DNA of 64,000 nucleotides from Leishmania mexicana MHOM/GT/2001/U1103. Its lineage: Eukaryota; Euglenozoa; Kinetoplastea; Trypanosomatida; Trypanosomatidae. The number at the start of each line of letters is the position of its first letter. Within the stretch, counting starts at the first letter, position 1. Shown here piece after piece: positions 9,807-19,412 of the stretch. Made by a program: the position numbers and the translations under genes. The stretch lies in the NCBI RefSeq assembly GCF_000234665.1, contig NC_018313.1:410377-474376 (forward strand), read 5' to 3'. A model generated the notes under the pieces. It had not been told where the DNA came from, did not search any database, and saw only the letters and a list, made by a program, of their open reading frames with translations.

Positions 9807-10808
9807 TGGCGTTGCTGCTGAGGGAGGTGGACAGCACGATGTTGATGCGGTGGCTGTAAGAAGGCTGGAGGGGATGGGTGGTACCGGAGAGGCAGTTTGG
9901 TACAGCGGCAATAGTGCTCGTGGTAGCTGCCGGAGTGGGCAGGAGGAGGAGGGGGCGCAGGTCACGTGCGGGGGACGAGAGAGGCGGAAGTGGAGGCAGG
10001 GAAGCGGTGCACGCAGCACGAGGGAGACTGAGGAAGGCGTCGACCATACGCCTCGGTGGGGTGTGTCCGTGCGGGCGTGAAGTGCCTCTCTGAGACGGAC
10101 CACGCACATTATTCGCTCACTTACATACTGAGCGGGAAACGGGAAGGGAGCAAACGCCAGGCAGACGGGGTGAAAGAGAGGGGGAGGAGGGGGACCTCCG
10201 TTCCGGCGCCGTCGCCCCCCTCCCCTCCCCTCTTCCCCCGTCCTCTACACACGAAGGGGGAGCGGAGTTGGGTGCGCGAGTGCGTTGATGGGCACGCAAA
10301 GCCCCCCCCCTCCCTCTCCCCCGATGGCATGATTCATGGAAAGTCGTTTGTTCTGCTACGCTTTCTGTGCAACCGCCGCGTTCATCTCTGCTGCATGTGC
10401 CTGCGTGCACTAATGCGGAACGTCGCGCCCATTTTGACCTGCGTACACGCAGGAGCACGCTGCCCCCTCTCCGATGGAGGGGAGGTTGGTGGTGGTTGGG
10501 GTCGGTGAGGGACCGCGCACTCGCTCTCTGGCAGACACACACGCGGGAGGTGGGGAGGGAAGCAGCACAGCACGACGCCCGTTTAGTAGACCATACTTTT
10601 ACACAAAAGAGAAGATACGCGTCCCCCCTCCCCCTCACAAGGACGCATCCATGAACACCTCCGCTGCAACTACGCATGCATACGTACAGGACCCAACGCC
10701 GACGGCACGCTAATTCGCCCCCTTTCCAGCACCACCGCTATAATCCTGCGCCTCTTGCCACCGCCGCTCCGCATTCACTTCCCCCACCCCCCGCCCCGCT
10801 TCGCTCTT
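9807..10808. other. Intergenic spacer
   Basis: Contains an extended purine tract (10130-10200; on the minus strand a long C/T run ending in CTCAG, AG at 10129-10128) and a second, shorter tract with AG at 9866-9865. Either could be the acceptor for the 456-residue gene. The rest, toward 10808, is the MRP1 3' flank. Confidence 0.45.
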
Positions 10809-11537
10809 CTACACTTTGCGGGAAAAGCCGGTGTTGTAATGGAGGGCCTGCGTGAGAAAGCGGTGCAGCATCAATGACTCCGCCGCGTCGAACTCAACCG
10901 TCCACTCCACCGTCTCCTCATGCACGTCGGCGCCGTCCACCGTCTGGATCTGGCCAGTGGTCGGCTTCATGGACGTGCAGTGAAGAGTGTAGTGATGCTT
11001 TCCCTTCGCTGTATTCGGCATAAAAGATGCGTTTGTGAAGCGCGACTGCACCTCCAGCTTGCTCATGCGCCCCTCCAGCACCCCGAGGAAGCGCGCCACG
11101 TACACGGGCGGCAGCGTCACGGTCACCACCCTCTCCGCGCGGTTCGGGTTCGCCGCGCGACTGCCATCCTCACGAAGTTCGACGGTGACAGAACGCTGCC
11201 GGTGGTAGTCCAGAACGATGAAGCCGTCGCGGTGCACCACGCGCAGCAGGTGGCCTGCAGCGATGTCCTCGTCGTTCCAGTGCACAATGTCGAAGGCCGG
11301 CGGCATCGTGTCGCGCCGCCCTCGCTGACTCTGCACATTGCTATTTCTGTTGTTGGTGCGGTGTGCGTTGTTGCTCGTGGGTGCCGCAGCATCTGAGGAG
11401 GCCCAGCGTGCCTGCTGCAGGGGGGATGCCTGGGAGGCAAACGGGCTCGTGTTGGCAGAGAGGCCGCCGGCGACGGCCATGGCAGTGACGCCTGCGCGTT
11501 GGCGCAGCGCGCACAGAGTGGAGACGCGGCGCAGCAT
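10809..11537 (-). CDS. MRP1: Mitochondrial RNA-binding protein 1 (guide RNA-binding protein gBP21)
   Basis: One half of the MRP1/MRP2 heterotetramer of kinetoplastid mitochondria, a Whirly-fold complex that binds guide RNA and promotes its annealing to pre-mRNA in U-insertion/deletion editing. The 242-residue product starts MLRRVSTLCALRQR, a typical short mitochondrial presequence, followed by a disordered basic segment to about 78. The folded domain matches T. brucei MRP1 as I recall it: FDIVHWNDEDIAAGHLLRV (82-100), FIVLDYHRQ (106-114), ERVVTVTLPPVYVARFLGVL (135-154), and a C-terminus FDAAESLMLHRFLTQALHYN (216-235). These point to MRP1 rather than MRP2. The frame continues upstream only to a TTG, so the ATG at 11535-11537 is used. 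Confidence 0.92.
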   Translation of the reverse strand: MLRRVSTLCALRQRAGVTAMAVAGGLSANTSPFASQASPLQQARWASSDAAAPTSNNAHRTNNRNSNVQSQRGRRDTMPPAFDIVHWNDEDIAAGHLLRVVHRDGFIVLDYHRQRSVTVELREDGSRAANPNRAERVVTVTLPPVYVARFLGVLEGRMSKLEVQSRFTNASFMPNTAKGKHHYTLHCTSMKPTTGQIQTVDGADVHEETVEWTVEFDAAESLMLHRFLTQALHYNTGFSRKV

Positions 11538-12636
11538 GGCAATGTAGAACGTCGAGGGTGGAGCAAGGAAGGGAGGGCGAATAACGATCGATGTACTCAA
11601 GCGCTCGATGATGCCTTATTAAAGGTCCGAGGCGTGTACGGTGTGCGGCGATGCCGTTGCTGTGCTGAAGCACGTGTGCGTGTGCTTGGGAAGAAGGCAA
11701 GACGGGGCCAGAAGACGGAGGAAAGGAGAGGATGGGGGGGGGGGGAGGAGGAGGACGCTTGGAGGTGGGGCTGGCGCGTGAGCTCGGTGGGGTTGGGGAA
11801 GCGGCAGCGATGCTGGTGCAGAGGGAGAGAGCACAGACGGCCCAAGGTCATCCTAGGCATCCCGCTGCAGAGGACGTCGTCCTTATGGAAGCAGTCGGCT
11901 CAAAGCCGTCGGGACGGTGGTGGAGGTGGTGGTGGGTGGTGCGCGCACATCCACTGCTCACCACCCCTTCGGACTTGTGTTTCCGTTTGTTAGTCAGCAA
12001 GACAGTTATCGGGAAGGGAGCGTCCGGGTGGTGGTGGTGGTGGTGGCGTGTGTGTGCGTGGGAGGGGCGGGGAGGACGCCCCCAAGTCGTGTGTGAGAGA
12101 GATAGGGATGGGGACGGGGACGGCAACGGCAACGACAACGGCACACAGGCGGGCCCCATGAACTGATGAGGAGGCAAGCGGGCACGGCAGAGCCAGAGAA
12201 GAGCGTCTTTTCCAGCCTCTGTGGTTGTCCGCACATGCGCGGGGGAGGAGGTCGGTCGGTGGGCCGGTGGGGTTACACGGATGAAGACTGTGAGCACCAA
12301 ATACATCACAACGGCAGCAACGGTAAGTGCCTTCCCACACGCCGAGAGAGACAAGCGAAGACGGCGAGCAAGGACAGAGAGGAAGGGGAGGGGGAGAGGG
12401 GCACGCCAGCGGCTGTGATCGTCACCCTGTGAGGTGGCTGGTGGTGGACGACCACCTGTGTCGTGGACACAGCCGCGACTGCGAAAGTCACCACCGCATG
12501 AAAAACCGCACACCTCACGCGCCTGCGTGCGTGAGCTTTCCCCACTCGTGCCGCTCTCTGACGTGAGCATCCACCCCCCTCCCCCTCTCTTCATCCGTCT
12601 TGTCCATGTGCTGTTCTGCATTTTAACGGCTCTCGC
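11538..12636. other. Intergenic spacer MRP1-TIM17
   Basis: Holds the MRP1 acceptor region and the TIM17 3' flank, with GGT/GTG-rich runs near 11920-12060 and a CGG/CAA-type repeat near 12120-12145. No gene recognised. Confidence 0.5.
11685..11757 (-). promoter_or_regulatory. Putative spliced-leader acceptor for MRP1
   Basis: Minus-strand polypyrimidine stretch of about 70 nt (including a C run at 11732-11742) ending in CCCAAG, AG at 11686-11685. It would give a 5' UTR of about 148 nt. Closer tracts at 11556-11580 have no AG between them and the ATG. Confidence 0.5.
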
Positions 12637-13095
12637 TTAGTGCTGGGCCATGCCCATGGCATCCAACATCTTCTCGAACACGAGAGAGAAGGCCGCGCCG
12701 CCCACGATGCCGGCCGCCAGACCGGGGTGCTTGTACGAGCGCCACCCATACCCGCCACCAATGATGGCGCCGGCAATCGTTGGATTCCATTGGTCCTTGC
12801 GGCCGCGGCGCTTCTCTAACGCGATCTCAATGCCGCCGAACAAGAAGCCGAAGAAGGCGAAGCTGCCGCCGAGGCGGTGAGCGCTGCGCAGGCTGTGGCG
12901 GAAGAAGTCTGCCGTCCCCATCGCCTGCGTGCTTGTCTCGGCCGAGATCATGGAGCCGAAGAGCGAGAAGCCGAAGCCCATGATGTAGCCACCAAAGACG
13001 TTCAGCATGGCTGTGGCCAGTGTACTGTCCTTGGCTACCATCATCGCCCGCTGGAGGGGCTCGATGGGCTGCCTAGGGTCCAGGATGGATGTCAT
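12637..13095 (-). CDS. TIM17: Tim17/Tim22/Tim23-family mitochondrial inner membrane translocase subunit
   Basis: Predicted channel-type subunit of the single trypanosomatid inner-membrane protein import complex. The length (152 aa) is, from memory, that of T. brucei TbTim17. Four hydrophobic, glycine-rich segments lie at about 30-50 (MLNVFGGYIMGFGFSLFG), 75-91 (LGGSFAFFGFLFGGIEIAL), 105-119 and 124-140. The family signature RRGRKDQWNPTIAGAIIGG (95-113), corresponding to the charged loop and glycine motif of Tim17/22/23, is clear. The ATG at 13093-13095 is close to a C/T tract with AG at 13121-13120. Trypanosomatid Tim17 has been argued to be closer to Tim22; I cannot separate these from sequence alone. 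Confidence 0.82.
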   Translation of the reverse strand: MTSILDPRQPIEPLQRAMMVAKDSTLATAMLNVFGGYIMGFGFSLFGSMISAETSTQAMGTADFFRHSLRSAHRLGGSFAFFGFLFGGIEIALEKRRGRKDQWNPTIAGAIIGGGYGWRSYKHPGLAAGIVGGAAFSLVFEKMLDAMGMAQH

Positions 13096-14170
13096 TCTTC
13101 TGCGTTACAGGCTTGCTTTCTGATTTGGTACAAGGCAGACGATGCGGGGAGGGAGGGGAGATGCCGCCCACGTGCGTTCAACTCCGAAGCACGTTGACAC
13201 CGTACACACCCAGTGATGGTCGGTGATGATGGGTGTGGTGGCGGTGGTGAGGTAAGATAAGCGGGGAGACCGACGAGACGCAGAAGGGGGGGGGCGAGAG
13301 ACAAGGTGGCGACGTGCGCATCCATCACGCTGCGAGATGGAAGAGGATGGGGGGAGAGGAGGGGGGGGGGACCTGCGGCGCATCGAGGGTGCGGCGCACC
13401 TTTCGAATACTTCTCCCAACCCTCGTCTTTTCCCTCAGAGCAAGGTTTGATGGGGTGGTGGCGTGTGCAGGTAGGCGACATGGCATGTTGCTACGAGGCA
13501 CGGGTGATGGCACGCACATCACTACCTTCACTTCCCCGCACTGGATGTCGCCAAAATGTGATCGGGGCCCGGCGGGTCATCCGTAACAGTTGCGTCGGTA
13601 CCCCTCAGGTGAGCAACGAAGGTGGTGGTGGTGTTGGTGATTGGGGGGGGGAGGACCGAGGCTCAACGCGCATTCGTTCTTGGTGTGTGTTATGCCCTCC
13701 AGCGCGTTTTCTGTTCCCAGTTTCAGTGCCGTGATCGTTCACTGCGTGCGTGCGTGTGGAAGGCGGAGAAGGGGGTTGCCCAGCTCTTGGGGTTACTTTA
13801 CTGCTCACGAGGGTTCCATATATATCTACTGAGCACCCTCCCCCCCCCCACAGCGGAAGCCACCACGGTTGCCATCGCAGCGCTGACTCACCTGTGCACA
13901 CCATGCACATACAACGCAGCTTGACTTGGGAACATGTCCATCTCCTCCCCCTCTCCCCTCTCGCCTTTTTTCTGCCTTCACCGCGACGGGCTCTCTATCG
14001 GCTTGCGCGAGCGTGCGTGGGCGCGTGTGCTGTGAGCACATCAAGGGGAAGGAGAGACGGACCTACCGAGGTGCCCCTTCTACGACAGCGCAGTAGTATG
14101 TGCCGGCCTTCCACCTGGATGCTAGTCAGCTCACCCAAGTCTACGCATGCCGGTGCAGCACTGGCTAATT
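13096..14170. other. Intergenic spacer TIM17-IFT25
   Basis: Contains a purine tract at 13145-13160 that could serve TIM17 (AG at 13121-13120), poly-G near 13290 and 13370, and otherwise unstructured sequence. No gene recognised. Confidence 0.45.
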
Positions 14171-14647
14171 CTACATCACAACCTCCGGCTTGCTCTGAAG
14201 GACGGCGATGCGCTGCTGGGACTCCTCCCCCCACGCATCGATGCTGTAGACCGCGACGAACTCGCTGTAGCCGGAGAGAATGGTGAGCCGGATGAAGCGG
14301 ATATCACGTCCAGCGCCTTCGGGGTCTAAGTCGAACGTTTCGGTCTGCGGGCCACCGACGGAGCCGCGAGCAAGGGTGCGCTCTGCCATGACGTCGAACG
14401 CCGTCGGCGCCTCCCCGCAGCATTTGTCAAGCAGAATGTCCTTCGCGTCATTCAGAGTCACGGACAGCTTCGAGATCTTTGCCGAGGCGGCGCGTGTCTG
14501 CACAATTACCTCCTGCGGGAAGCCGCCCGTGGTGAGCACGAACGATGTGGGGTTTTTCGGGTCGGTGATGGCGGTCCCAGGGAGGTTGTCGTCGTGGAAG
14601 GAGGTGAAATGCACATCGAAGAGCACACGCGGGTTCGTGGCCGCCAT
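14171..14647 (-). CDS. IFT25: Intraflagellar transport protein 25 homologue (HSPB11-like)
   Basis: Subunit of IFT complex B, which with IFT27 forms a stable module on trains moving in the flagellum. The 158-residue protein is a single DOC/F5-8-type-C beta-sandwich. The ligand-loop segment PTSFVLTTGGFPQEVIVQ (33-50) matches the human IFT25 segment around TTGMFPQE, and the C-terminal strand IRFIRLTILSGYSEFVAVYS (116-135) matches its FI.VS.F..FASVHSV region. The start MAATNPRVLFDV at 14645-14647 lies 89 nt below a strong acceptor; the 44 extra codons of the longer frame are Pro/Arg-rich and were excluded. Confidence 0.88.
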   Translation of the reverse strand: MAATNPRVLFDVHFTSFHDDNLPGTAITDPKNPTSFVLTTGGFPQEVIVQTRAASAKISKLSVTLNDAKDILLDKCCGEAPTAFDVMAERTLARGSVGGPQTETFDLDPEGAGRDIRFIRLTILSGYSEFVAVYSIDAWGEESQQRIAVLQSKPEVVM

Positions 14648-14735
14648 TTTCGCTTTCCTTTCGTTTTGGGTGCCTTGCACTTCCGTCAGCTCACGCCGTG
14701 TCTGGGTGCGCTGTGTCGTCACCGTGTGGGGTTCC

Positions 14736-14777
14736 CTACGTTTAGGATGGGAGAGGACGGGTGGGGGGGGGGGAGGC
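14736..14777 (-). promoter_or_regulatory. Putative spliced-leader acceptor for IFT25
   Basis: A C/T-rich run on the minus strand (14743-14777, including about ten Cs) is followed by AAACGTAG, AG at 14737-14736, giving an 89-nt 5' UTR. Confidence 0.5.
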
Positions 14778-14948
14778 ATGGATCGGGGCGCTGTTGCAGG
14801 AGGTCAACATCGACGCTCACCCACAGATATAGGCAGAGAGAGAGCTCCCACCGAGACACCCAAGCATGCATGTGCGCGCAAGAGGCGGTGTGGCGGATGC
14901 CGTCATGGTACCATACCCTTCCTCCTCGTACGGCAGCGGCCAACGGTG

Positions 14949-14982
14949 TCTCTCTCTCTGTGTGTGTGTGTGTGTGTGTGTG
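14949..14982. repeat. (TC)n(TG)n microsatellite
   Basis: Compound repeat of about five TC units and eleven TG units in a spacer. Such tracts recur through the window and are probably length-polymorphic. Confidence 0.9.
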
Positions 14983-15373
14983 GTACACCTTCGCCAGCAC
15001 CGGACCCGCATGAACGCCGCCGTCACTACGGCGACGCCCGCCGCATGACCAGTGGTCTTTTTCCCCTTGTCTTTCCGCGCCGCCGGTCCTCCATGACGAC
15101 GACGTGGCCACAAACGACGTGTGTGCGCCGGTGCACAGTTAAACGCATATTAGTCTCTTAGCACATCCATGAATGCAACGGACACAAGAGTCAGCGACGG
15201 GGTGGGGTGGGGGGTGGGGACATCGACACGAGGCGATGAGCAGGGCGCCGCCGTCCCGATGTCCTGCATGGCCAACCTCCCGCCACCCGTCTGCGCACAC
15301 TCACGCACACCCACAGCAGACGCCAAGCACCATCAAGACGCAGGGTGGCAAAGCGATGTGCCACATTGCAGGC

Positions 15374-16237
15374 TCACAGCTCATCTCGTTCGCGCTTCCG
15401 TCCTCCGCGGCCACCACCCCCACCACCGCCGCGGCCCTTGCGTCGCGGGCCGAGCTCCCAGTCCCGTGAGTACCGCAGTACCTCTTGGTCTGGTCGGTTC
15501 ACGTTGCCGCTCTCGTTGACGTCCCACTGGCTACGACTATTCTTGCGGCGCTGCCGGACCTCTGCGATGCGGGCGTCATGCGCCACCTCACGCTGCACGT
15601 TTCGAATGGTCTTGTTGAAGACCTGAAGGGTGCCACTGTTCATGTCGTACGTACCGGACTGCTTCAACGGCGTCGGGTCACCAACGCGCCGGAGCAGGTG
15701 CGCGCGACGGAGCTGGCGACGTTGAAACATCTGGACGCGCTTGTCCTTGGCCGCGTGCAGCGCACTGCCTTCACTATAATCCACAGCTTCCCCATGCGTC
15801 AGCCTCTCCCATGCGCCGCGCTCCCGCAGTTCCTCCTTCTGCTGCGACACCTGCGCGAGTCGCTCCGCGTACGGTACAGCGGTTTGGTTCGCGCAGAGGA
15901 CGGCGTCCTGACCGCGCGTGCGCACGTTTGTAGGCCGCTTACCACCGATGCGCTCAAACTTCTTCCAGTTCTCCTCAATGCGCTCCACCATCGTCATGTT
16001 GTCGGAGTGCAGGGCCGCCGTGCGGGTGTAGATGTCCTGCAGGTCCTCGTTGATGCGCTGATGGTGCACGAGCAAGTCGCGGTGATCAGCACGCTTCTTC
16101 TTGGCATTTTGCATGTACGACGAGGCATGGGCTTCATTCTCCTGATAGTGGATGCCGCGGTGCAGCGAGCGCGGGCCGTCGATCTTGTTGCGCTCCTTCA
16201 CAAGCTGCCGCGTCGCGCGGCTGTGCAGAGGCGGCAT
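15374..16237 (-). CDS. Hypothetical basic protein with RGG-rich tail (287 aa)
   Basis: Not recognised. It starts at the ATG at 16235-16237 (MPPLHSRATRQLVKERN); the frame continues three more codons only to a GTG. The protein is basic and largely helical: residues about 10-95 (RNKIDGPRSLHRGIHYQENE, QRINEDLQDIYTRTAALHSD) look like paired helices, and more charged helix lies at 125-185. The C-terminus is a Gly/Arg run (RRKGRGGGGGGGRGGRKR), an RGG-like tail found in many RNA-binding proteins and a likely arginine-methylation target. The final RDEL is not treated as an ER signal because there is no signal peptide. It sits between IFT25 and the RRM-like 760-residue gene. Confidence 0.78.
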   Translation of the reverse strand: MPPLHSRATRQLVKERNKIDGPRSLHRGIHYQENEAHASSYMQNAKKKRADHRDLLVHHQRINEDLQDIYTRTAALHSDNMTMVERIEENWKKFERIGGKRPTNVRTRGQDAVLCANQTAVPYAERLAQVSQQKEELRERGAWERLTHGEAVDYSEGSALHAAKDKRVQMFQRRQLRRAHLLRRVGDPTPLKQSGTYDMNSGTLQVFNKTIRNVQREVAHDARIAEVRQRRKNSRSQWDVNESGNVNRPDQEVLRYSRDWELGPRRKGRGGGGGGGRGGRKRERDEL

Positions 16238-17129
16238 ACCCCCCACCGTCGATTGTTATGCTTCGTGAAGAGTAGTCACGACAGGGAGCAGAGGAAATGA
16301 AGGCGCACACACTGTGCGGTGGTGTTCACCTGCAAAAGGCGTGCGGACGGCTCCTCCGCAGCACTTATCCGTATGTCGCTGCAAGGACGGAGCTACGAGC
16401 ACGTAGGACACCTAGAGAGCTGCGCAGCCTCAGCGCGCGGGGGAGGGGGGGGGGGTGGCGTGCGCACACACACAAGGAAGGTCACAAGGGTGTAGCGGAG
16501 AGAGAGCATTGGGGTGTGTGAGAGGGACAGGGCGGAGGCGGTCGCACGCTCAACGCTTCGCTGTACACGAAGGCATCCAGTTGCGGCACAGATACGATGC
16601 GGTGCGTCCGCATCCACCCACGACCACTTTTCAAGCAAAAGGGAGGCGGAGGCAGAGAGCGAGGGCGAGAGCGGGGGACGGGCGAGGAATCACAGCGCAC
16701 TCTGCTCGTGTGTGTGTCCCTCGCGTGTGTGTGTGTGGCTGTGCTGGGGGAGGGGGGAGGGGGGAGGGGTGACTGGGCAAGGGAAGGGCCCGTGAGCGAC
16801 ATCCACATCTATACACATACCGACGCACCCATACACACACCTAACACACATGCACACGCACGGGACACCATGTATAAATCCGTCAGCGAAGACGGCTGGC
16901 AGAAGGGGTGAGGGGAGGGGATTCTCTCTGCGCACGCACACCCGGTGATCAGCCGAGCGAAAACACACACACACACACAAACGAACGTCGGCACAAGACA
17001 AGGTGAACAGGAGGGAGAGTAATGGCATCCTCGTCGCTGGGACAGCGTCACTAACTCACGCGTCCGCCACAATCAACGACCGCAACGAGTGGCCTATTCC
17101 GCCACGGTGAAGAGCCCGGGTAAGAGGGC
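16238..17129. other. Intergenic spacer
   Basis: A purine stretch at 16281-16300 with AG at 16262-16261 is a possible acceptor for the 287-residue gene. GGGGA repeats near 16745-16770 and a CA run near 16965-16980 follow. No gene recognised. Confidence 0.45.
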
Positions 17130-19412
17130 TCAGAGGTCTTGCTTCAGCTCAATGCGGAACTTTTTACCGGCCCTCGCAGCCGCCTCGGACGTACGCCGTA
17201 TCGTTTCATTCAGCGCCTGCAACGTCACCTTGAGTTGTGCGCTGTCCGCGTCCTTTTGGTCGAAGAGGGCCTCTTGGTGGTTGAGCTGGTTGAGCAGGTG
17301 TGCGCGGAACTCGCGACGATGGCGCTCTGCAACGGCTTTCTCATGTGCCTCATTGATGCCCAGCCAGTCCACAACGTAATACGTGCCGAAGCCTAGGAGG
17401 AGAAACGCAATCAGAGGCACCCACAGGGCGTTGACGTAGGCACGCCAGTAGGAGGGCACCCGATGCGCCTCCTCATACCCGATGTGTCCCTTGACGTACC
17501 GAAACAGCTTTGGATTCTCGCACAGACCCACCAGCTCATCGGCCGTCCCGGTCTCCACGTAGCCGTCAACGTTCTGCATCACCGCCGAGTACAGCTGCTC
17601 ATCTCGCTGGGCGGCACTCATAGTCGGGTACGCTGCTTCAATGTTCATGTCGGACGGCTGTCCGTCGTCACCGTCCGGCGACAGCGCCGGTAGCGGCGGC
17701 CGCGTGTGGACCTTGTCATGGCCGTTTCGGTCCACCAGGCCGCGCTTGATCTTCTCCAGCAGCTTCACGTTCTCGATGAGGTTTGCGGCAGCCTCCGTGC
17801 GCGGCATCGTGCGCCACAGCTGCTCCGTCGCACGCAGCGCCTCGATATCCTCCTGTTTTGTTGGCTGCGGCTCGTAGAGCGCCTTGAGGGCGGTCTTGAC
17901 CGCCCTGCCTCGACGAGTACTGAGGGACCCCGTCGCGGTCGACGAGGACGATGGCGTTGTGGCGGGTTCTGCATTCTGGACGCCACCTTCGACTACACTG
18001 CTTTGGTTCGCGGCTTCGGCCGTCTCCGCCAGCGCCCGCCACGCCTGCACGTGCAACACCACCTTCGCCTTGTACAAGTCGCGCATCAGGCTTGCCCACA
18101 TCGGGTCGTACTTGAGCTTCTGCTTTACATAAAGGTAGCACAGAGCACTGTGGTACAGGTCGTCATAAACAAGTCGCCGCATGACTTGCTGCGCGGCCGC
18201 CTCGTCGCCGTGCGCGTACTCGCGACTCTGCCGTTGCACCTCACGCACTTCCTGCGCGAGCGACGGCTGCGCGGCGTAGATGAAGGCGTCATCGGCGATG
18301 CGGTCGGCCGAAGGCTGCGTCTTGCGGAGTGCGTAGAGGTTGTAGTACTCCCACCACATGTCCATCACCGTCACCACGTTCCCGTCCTGCGCGGCAACGT
18401 GAGCCGGCTGCAGGATCTGCCAAAGTGCCTCCTCGATGACAGGCGGCTCGATGCCGCGTCCCGGGAAGGCTGGACCAACACGCTTCACACGTCGGGATTG
18501 AGGTGACGGTACCGCCTCTGACGAATGGGCCGCAGCTGCGGGACCTCTGTCACCGTCCTCGACGACCTCGACGCGCGGCGCCGGCGCCTCCACGGTCTCC
18601 GCCTCCCAGCGAACAACCACGTGCGGCGCAACGGGCACCATCGGCTCCGTAGCCGACGGCCGCGAGTCCGAGCTCAGCAGCAGCACCGGAAATCTGTGTA
18701 AGAGGAGCGCGCGGCTCAGCTCGCCGCCTGGCACCTCCCACTGCTTCTCCCCGCCTACCAGGGAGGCGTCCCGCGTCAGCAGAAAGGGGTTCACAAACGG
18801 GCAACAGTGCGCAAACTCGAGGCACAGGAGAAGATCCAGCGCGCGGGCCGTCCGCTCATCGAGCGCCTCGGTCTGCCTGTCCTGCTCCCACGTCGGTTGA
18901 CCCATTCCGCCCTTCTCGTCAGGCGCAGCAATAAAGGAGAGATGCACGGCAAGGTAGCAGCTCTCGGCGTCGGCGCCGTCGGCGAACACGACGCTGCCCA
19001 TGCCACGCTTCTCGTCGTAGAACAGCGCCTCTACAGCGCCGTATTGCTGGAAGAAGCCACGCACAAAATGCTTCGAGTAGGCGACTGCCGAGGCTGGCGT
19101 TGTGGCGCCCGATGCTTGGCCCCGGTAAGGCTCCCTGCAGGGGAACCCGGCGAAGAAGAGCTCCTTGGACGCCACCAGCTTTCGCCCGCTCCCTCGCTGC
19201 ACAGGGCGGGCCCGACTGCCGCCGCCTGCGACGGCTTTGGCCGCCGTCGTCGCCGCTGATGTCGGCTCTGCAGGCTGCGTCGCTCGGTGCCGCAGAGACA
19301 TCTCCGCCAGCGTGTCGGCAGACGGCGCAGATGATGACGTGTGCTGCATCCGTGGAAAGGTTCTTGTGTGAGGCCACCGAAACGACATGACGGCGGCGGG
19401 GATAGGAAACAT
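17130..19412 (-). CDS. Hypothetical protein with RRM-like N-terminal segment and C-terminal membrane anchor (760 aa)
   Basis: No family recognised overall. Residues about 83-160 resemble an RNA-recognition motif: KELFFAGFP (RNP2-like, 83-91), a loop and helix with HFVRGFFQQYGAVEALFYDE, then RGMGSVVFADGADAESC (RNP1-like, 136-152). A long middle region is Ala/Pro-rich, then helical and charged. A hydrophobic stretch ALWVPLIAFLLLGFGTYYVV (about 660-680) is a clear transmembrane helix, followed by an 80-residue charged coiled coil (ERHRREFRAHLLNQLNHQEA). An RNA-binding domain on a tail-proximal anchor suggests RNA tethered to a membrane. The N-terminus (MFPIPAAVMSFRWPHTRTFP) could be a mitochondrial presequence; a second ATG at 19388 is possible. 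Confidence 0.8.
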   Translation of the reverse strand: MFPIPAAVMSFRWPHTRTFPRMQHTSSSAPSADTLAEMSLRHRATQPAEPTSAATTAAKAVAGGGSRARPVQRGSGRKLVASKELFFAGFPCREPYRGQASGATTPASAVAYSKHFVRGFFQQYGAVEALFYDEKRGMGSVVFADGADAESCYLAVHLSFIAAPDEKGGMGQPTWEQDRQTEALDERTARALDLLLCLEFAHCCPFVNPFLLTRDASLVGGEKQWEVPGGELSRALLLHRFPVLLLSSDSRPSATEPMVPVAPHVVVRWEAETVEAPAPRVEVVEDGDRGPAAAAHSSEAVPSPQSRRVKRVGPAFPGRGIEPPVIEEALWQILQPAHVAAQDGNVVTVMDMWWEYYNLYALRKTQPSADRIADDAFIYAAQPSLAQEVREVQRQSREYAHGDEAAAQQVMRRLVYDDLYHSALCYLYVKQKLKYDPMWASLMRDLYKAKVVLHVQAWRALAETAEAANQSSVVEGGVQNAEPATTPSSSSTATGSLSTRRGRAVKTALKALYEPQPTKQEDIEALRATEQLWRTMPRTEAAANLIENVKLLEKIKRGLVDRNGHDKVHTRPPLPALSPDGDDGQPSDMNIEAAYPTMSAAQRDEQLYSAVMQNVDGYVETGTADELVGLCENPKLFRYVKGHIGYEEAHRVPSYWRAYVNALWVPLIAFLLLGFGTYYVVDWLGINEAHEKAVAERHRREFRAHLLNQLNHQEALFDQKDADSAQLKVTLQALNETIRRTSEAAARAGKKFRIELKQDL

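Larger units (their letters stand above)
14648..15373. other. Intergenic spacer with TC/TG microsatellite
   Basis: Holds the IFT25 acceptor (14736-14777) and a compound dinucleotide repeat (TC at 14949-14959, TG at 14960-14982). No gene recognised. Confidence 0.5.

Noticed and set aside
9807..10109. 101-codon N-terminal extension of the 456-aa protein
   Set aside because: ATG-started, but the translation is Pro/Ser/Cys-rich like polypyrimidine UTR, and good acceptor sites lie inside it.
15374..15385. C-terminal RDEL as an ER-retention signal on the 287-aa protein
   Set aside because: The protein has no signal peptide and a highly basic, RGG-rich tail, so the match is probably chance.
15900..16237. 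Resemblance of the 287-aa protein's N-terminal helices to CFAP97-type ciliary proteins
   Set aside because: Only general helix and charge pattern matched; no diagnostic motif could be aligned.
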